NCBI GenBank assembly: GCA_005784505.1 | Contig: VCAZ01000003.1 | Location: 2,814,010 to 2,878,009 of the forward strand | Origin: Bagarius yarrelli | Lineage: Eukaryota > Chordata > Actinopteri > Siluriformes > Sisoridae | Direction: 5' to 3' | DNA: 64,000 bases | In this document: positions 63,232 to 64,000 of the stretch, piece by piece | Layout of the letters: each line of letters begins with the position of its first letter | Position numbering within the stretch: the stretch's first letter is position 1 | Translations under genes and position numbers: made by a program | The notes under the pieces: model-generated | The model's input: the letters and a program-made list of their open reading frames with translations, nothing else | The model's database searches: none | Told to the model about the DNA's origin: nothing

Positions 63232-64000
63232 ATTTGGTTGTACATATGGCATTAATTATCCGCATTAATTTATTAATTATCAAGTCAATATAAAGTCCTC
63301 ACTGAAACAGTAAGACATAACTGTGTGTTTACTAAGCTCAGTTTTACAATTTATGTAAAAGAAGTTACATCGAAATGTTCCAAATGTTTATGTCACTGTT
63401 TCTTTCTTTCCTACATTCCCATCAGTCCAGGTTAGCATAACATGCTGTGTTTTACTGACACTGTATTATCCTGATTCGTAGAGAAAATAAAATAAAAACA
63501 ACCGAACCACTCTGATTTGTTGTGGCAGAACAGAGCTGCATGCTGAAAAAGAAATTTATATTTCTTTATACTTAATCCCACATTCACCATCAAAATATCG
63601 GCAATATTAAACTCGACTGCATGTAAAATTCAACAGCATTGCACAGGGAAAATATCTGTCTTTTGCGCTTGTAGAGCTTTCATTACTTACTTAATCACAG
63701 CACTCACTTTCAGTATTCTTTTCAGTATATTTTGTATGATAATATTTTAGAAAAACACAGTACAGACTGTAGGGATGGGTTTTGCAGAAAGTGTCTCACA
63801 GTGCAGTTTACTGTAGTTCTCAGTTCTGATCGATCAGTTGTCTATGTCTATGATGTCAAATGTCTATGTTAGCAACACGAACAGGGTTTCCACCTGCAAG
63901 GTAAACAACAGGCTCATGAACACACCTGCCCTTATTATAGTAACATACACAGGTACGAAAATAGTAGACGGTCCACATATTTTAATTAGAAAATTGTGTA

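Larger units (their letters stand above)
45506..64000. other. Region downstream of pard3: repeats and unassigned sequence
   Basis: No recognisable protein-coding exon was found other than the weak candidate at 59656-59917. The stretch holds SINEs at about 45668, 47471, 49738, 51582, 51851, 58018, 58826, 62636 and 62896, a MITE interrupted by a SINE, a V-SINE (54955-55305), a 300-base duplicated block (56405 and 58452), a possible DNA-transposon relic (60478-61475), microsatellites, and a repeat-poor block at 57040-57250. In mammals NRP1 lies downstream of PARD3, but I see no neuropilin exon here. Confidence 0.6.

Overview
This is an AT-rich piece of a vertebrate nuclear genome, most likely a teleost of the otophysan group and perhaps a catfish. 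The evidence is the split exons with GT-AG borders, the dinucleotide microsatellites, two insertions of the DANA/Mermaid V-SINE type, and more than twenty copies of two tRNA-derived SINE families. There is no bacterial, phage, CRISPR or operon-like content. The species call rests on repeat style only.

The one firmly recognised gene is the 3' end of pard3 (par-3 family cell polarity regulator, PARD3/PAR-3) on the + strand. Its last three coding exons are at 26261-26384, 38355-38482 and 42598-42976, joined by introns of 11,970 and 4,115 bases. The stop codon is at 42974-42976. A 3' UTR of about 2.5 kb ends near an AATAAA at 45473-45478. All three splice phases agree, and the joined reading encodes the C-terminal tail of PAR-3. 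Bases 1-26260 are the end of the preceding intron, in which I found no further exon. Exon paralogue status (pard3aa or pard3ab) cannot be decided here.

The introns and the 18.5 kb downstream of pard3 are mostly repeats: SINEs, nonautonomous DNA transposons (hAT-like, a palindromic MITE, a possible Harbinger-like element), a 5'-truncated RTE-like LINE with a perfect 17-bp target-site duplication, satellites and microsatellites. Several stretches are repeat-poor with complex sequence and are candidate conserved noncoding elements.

Downstream of pard3, on the - strand, a short two-exon open reading frame (59656-59745 and 59855-59917) is joined by a phase-matched 109-base GT-AG intron and followed by an AATAAA on the same strand. 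I do not recognise its product. It is the best candidate for something undescribed in this window, but it may be chance.
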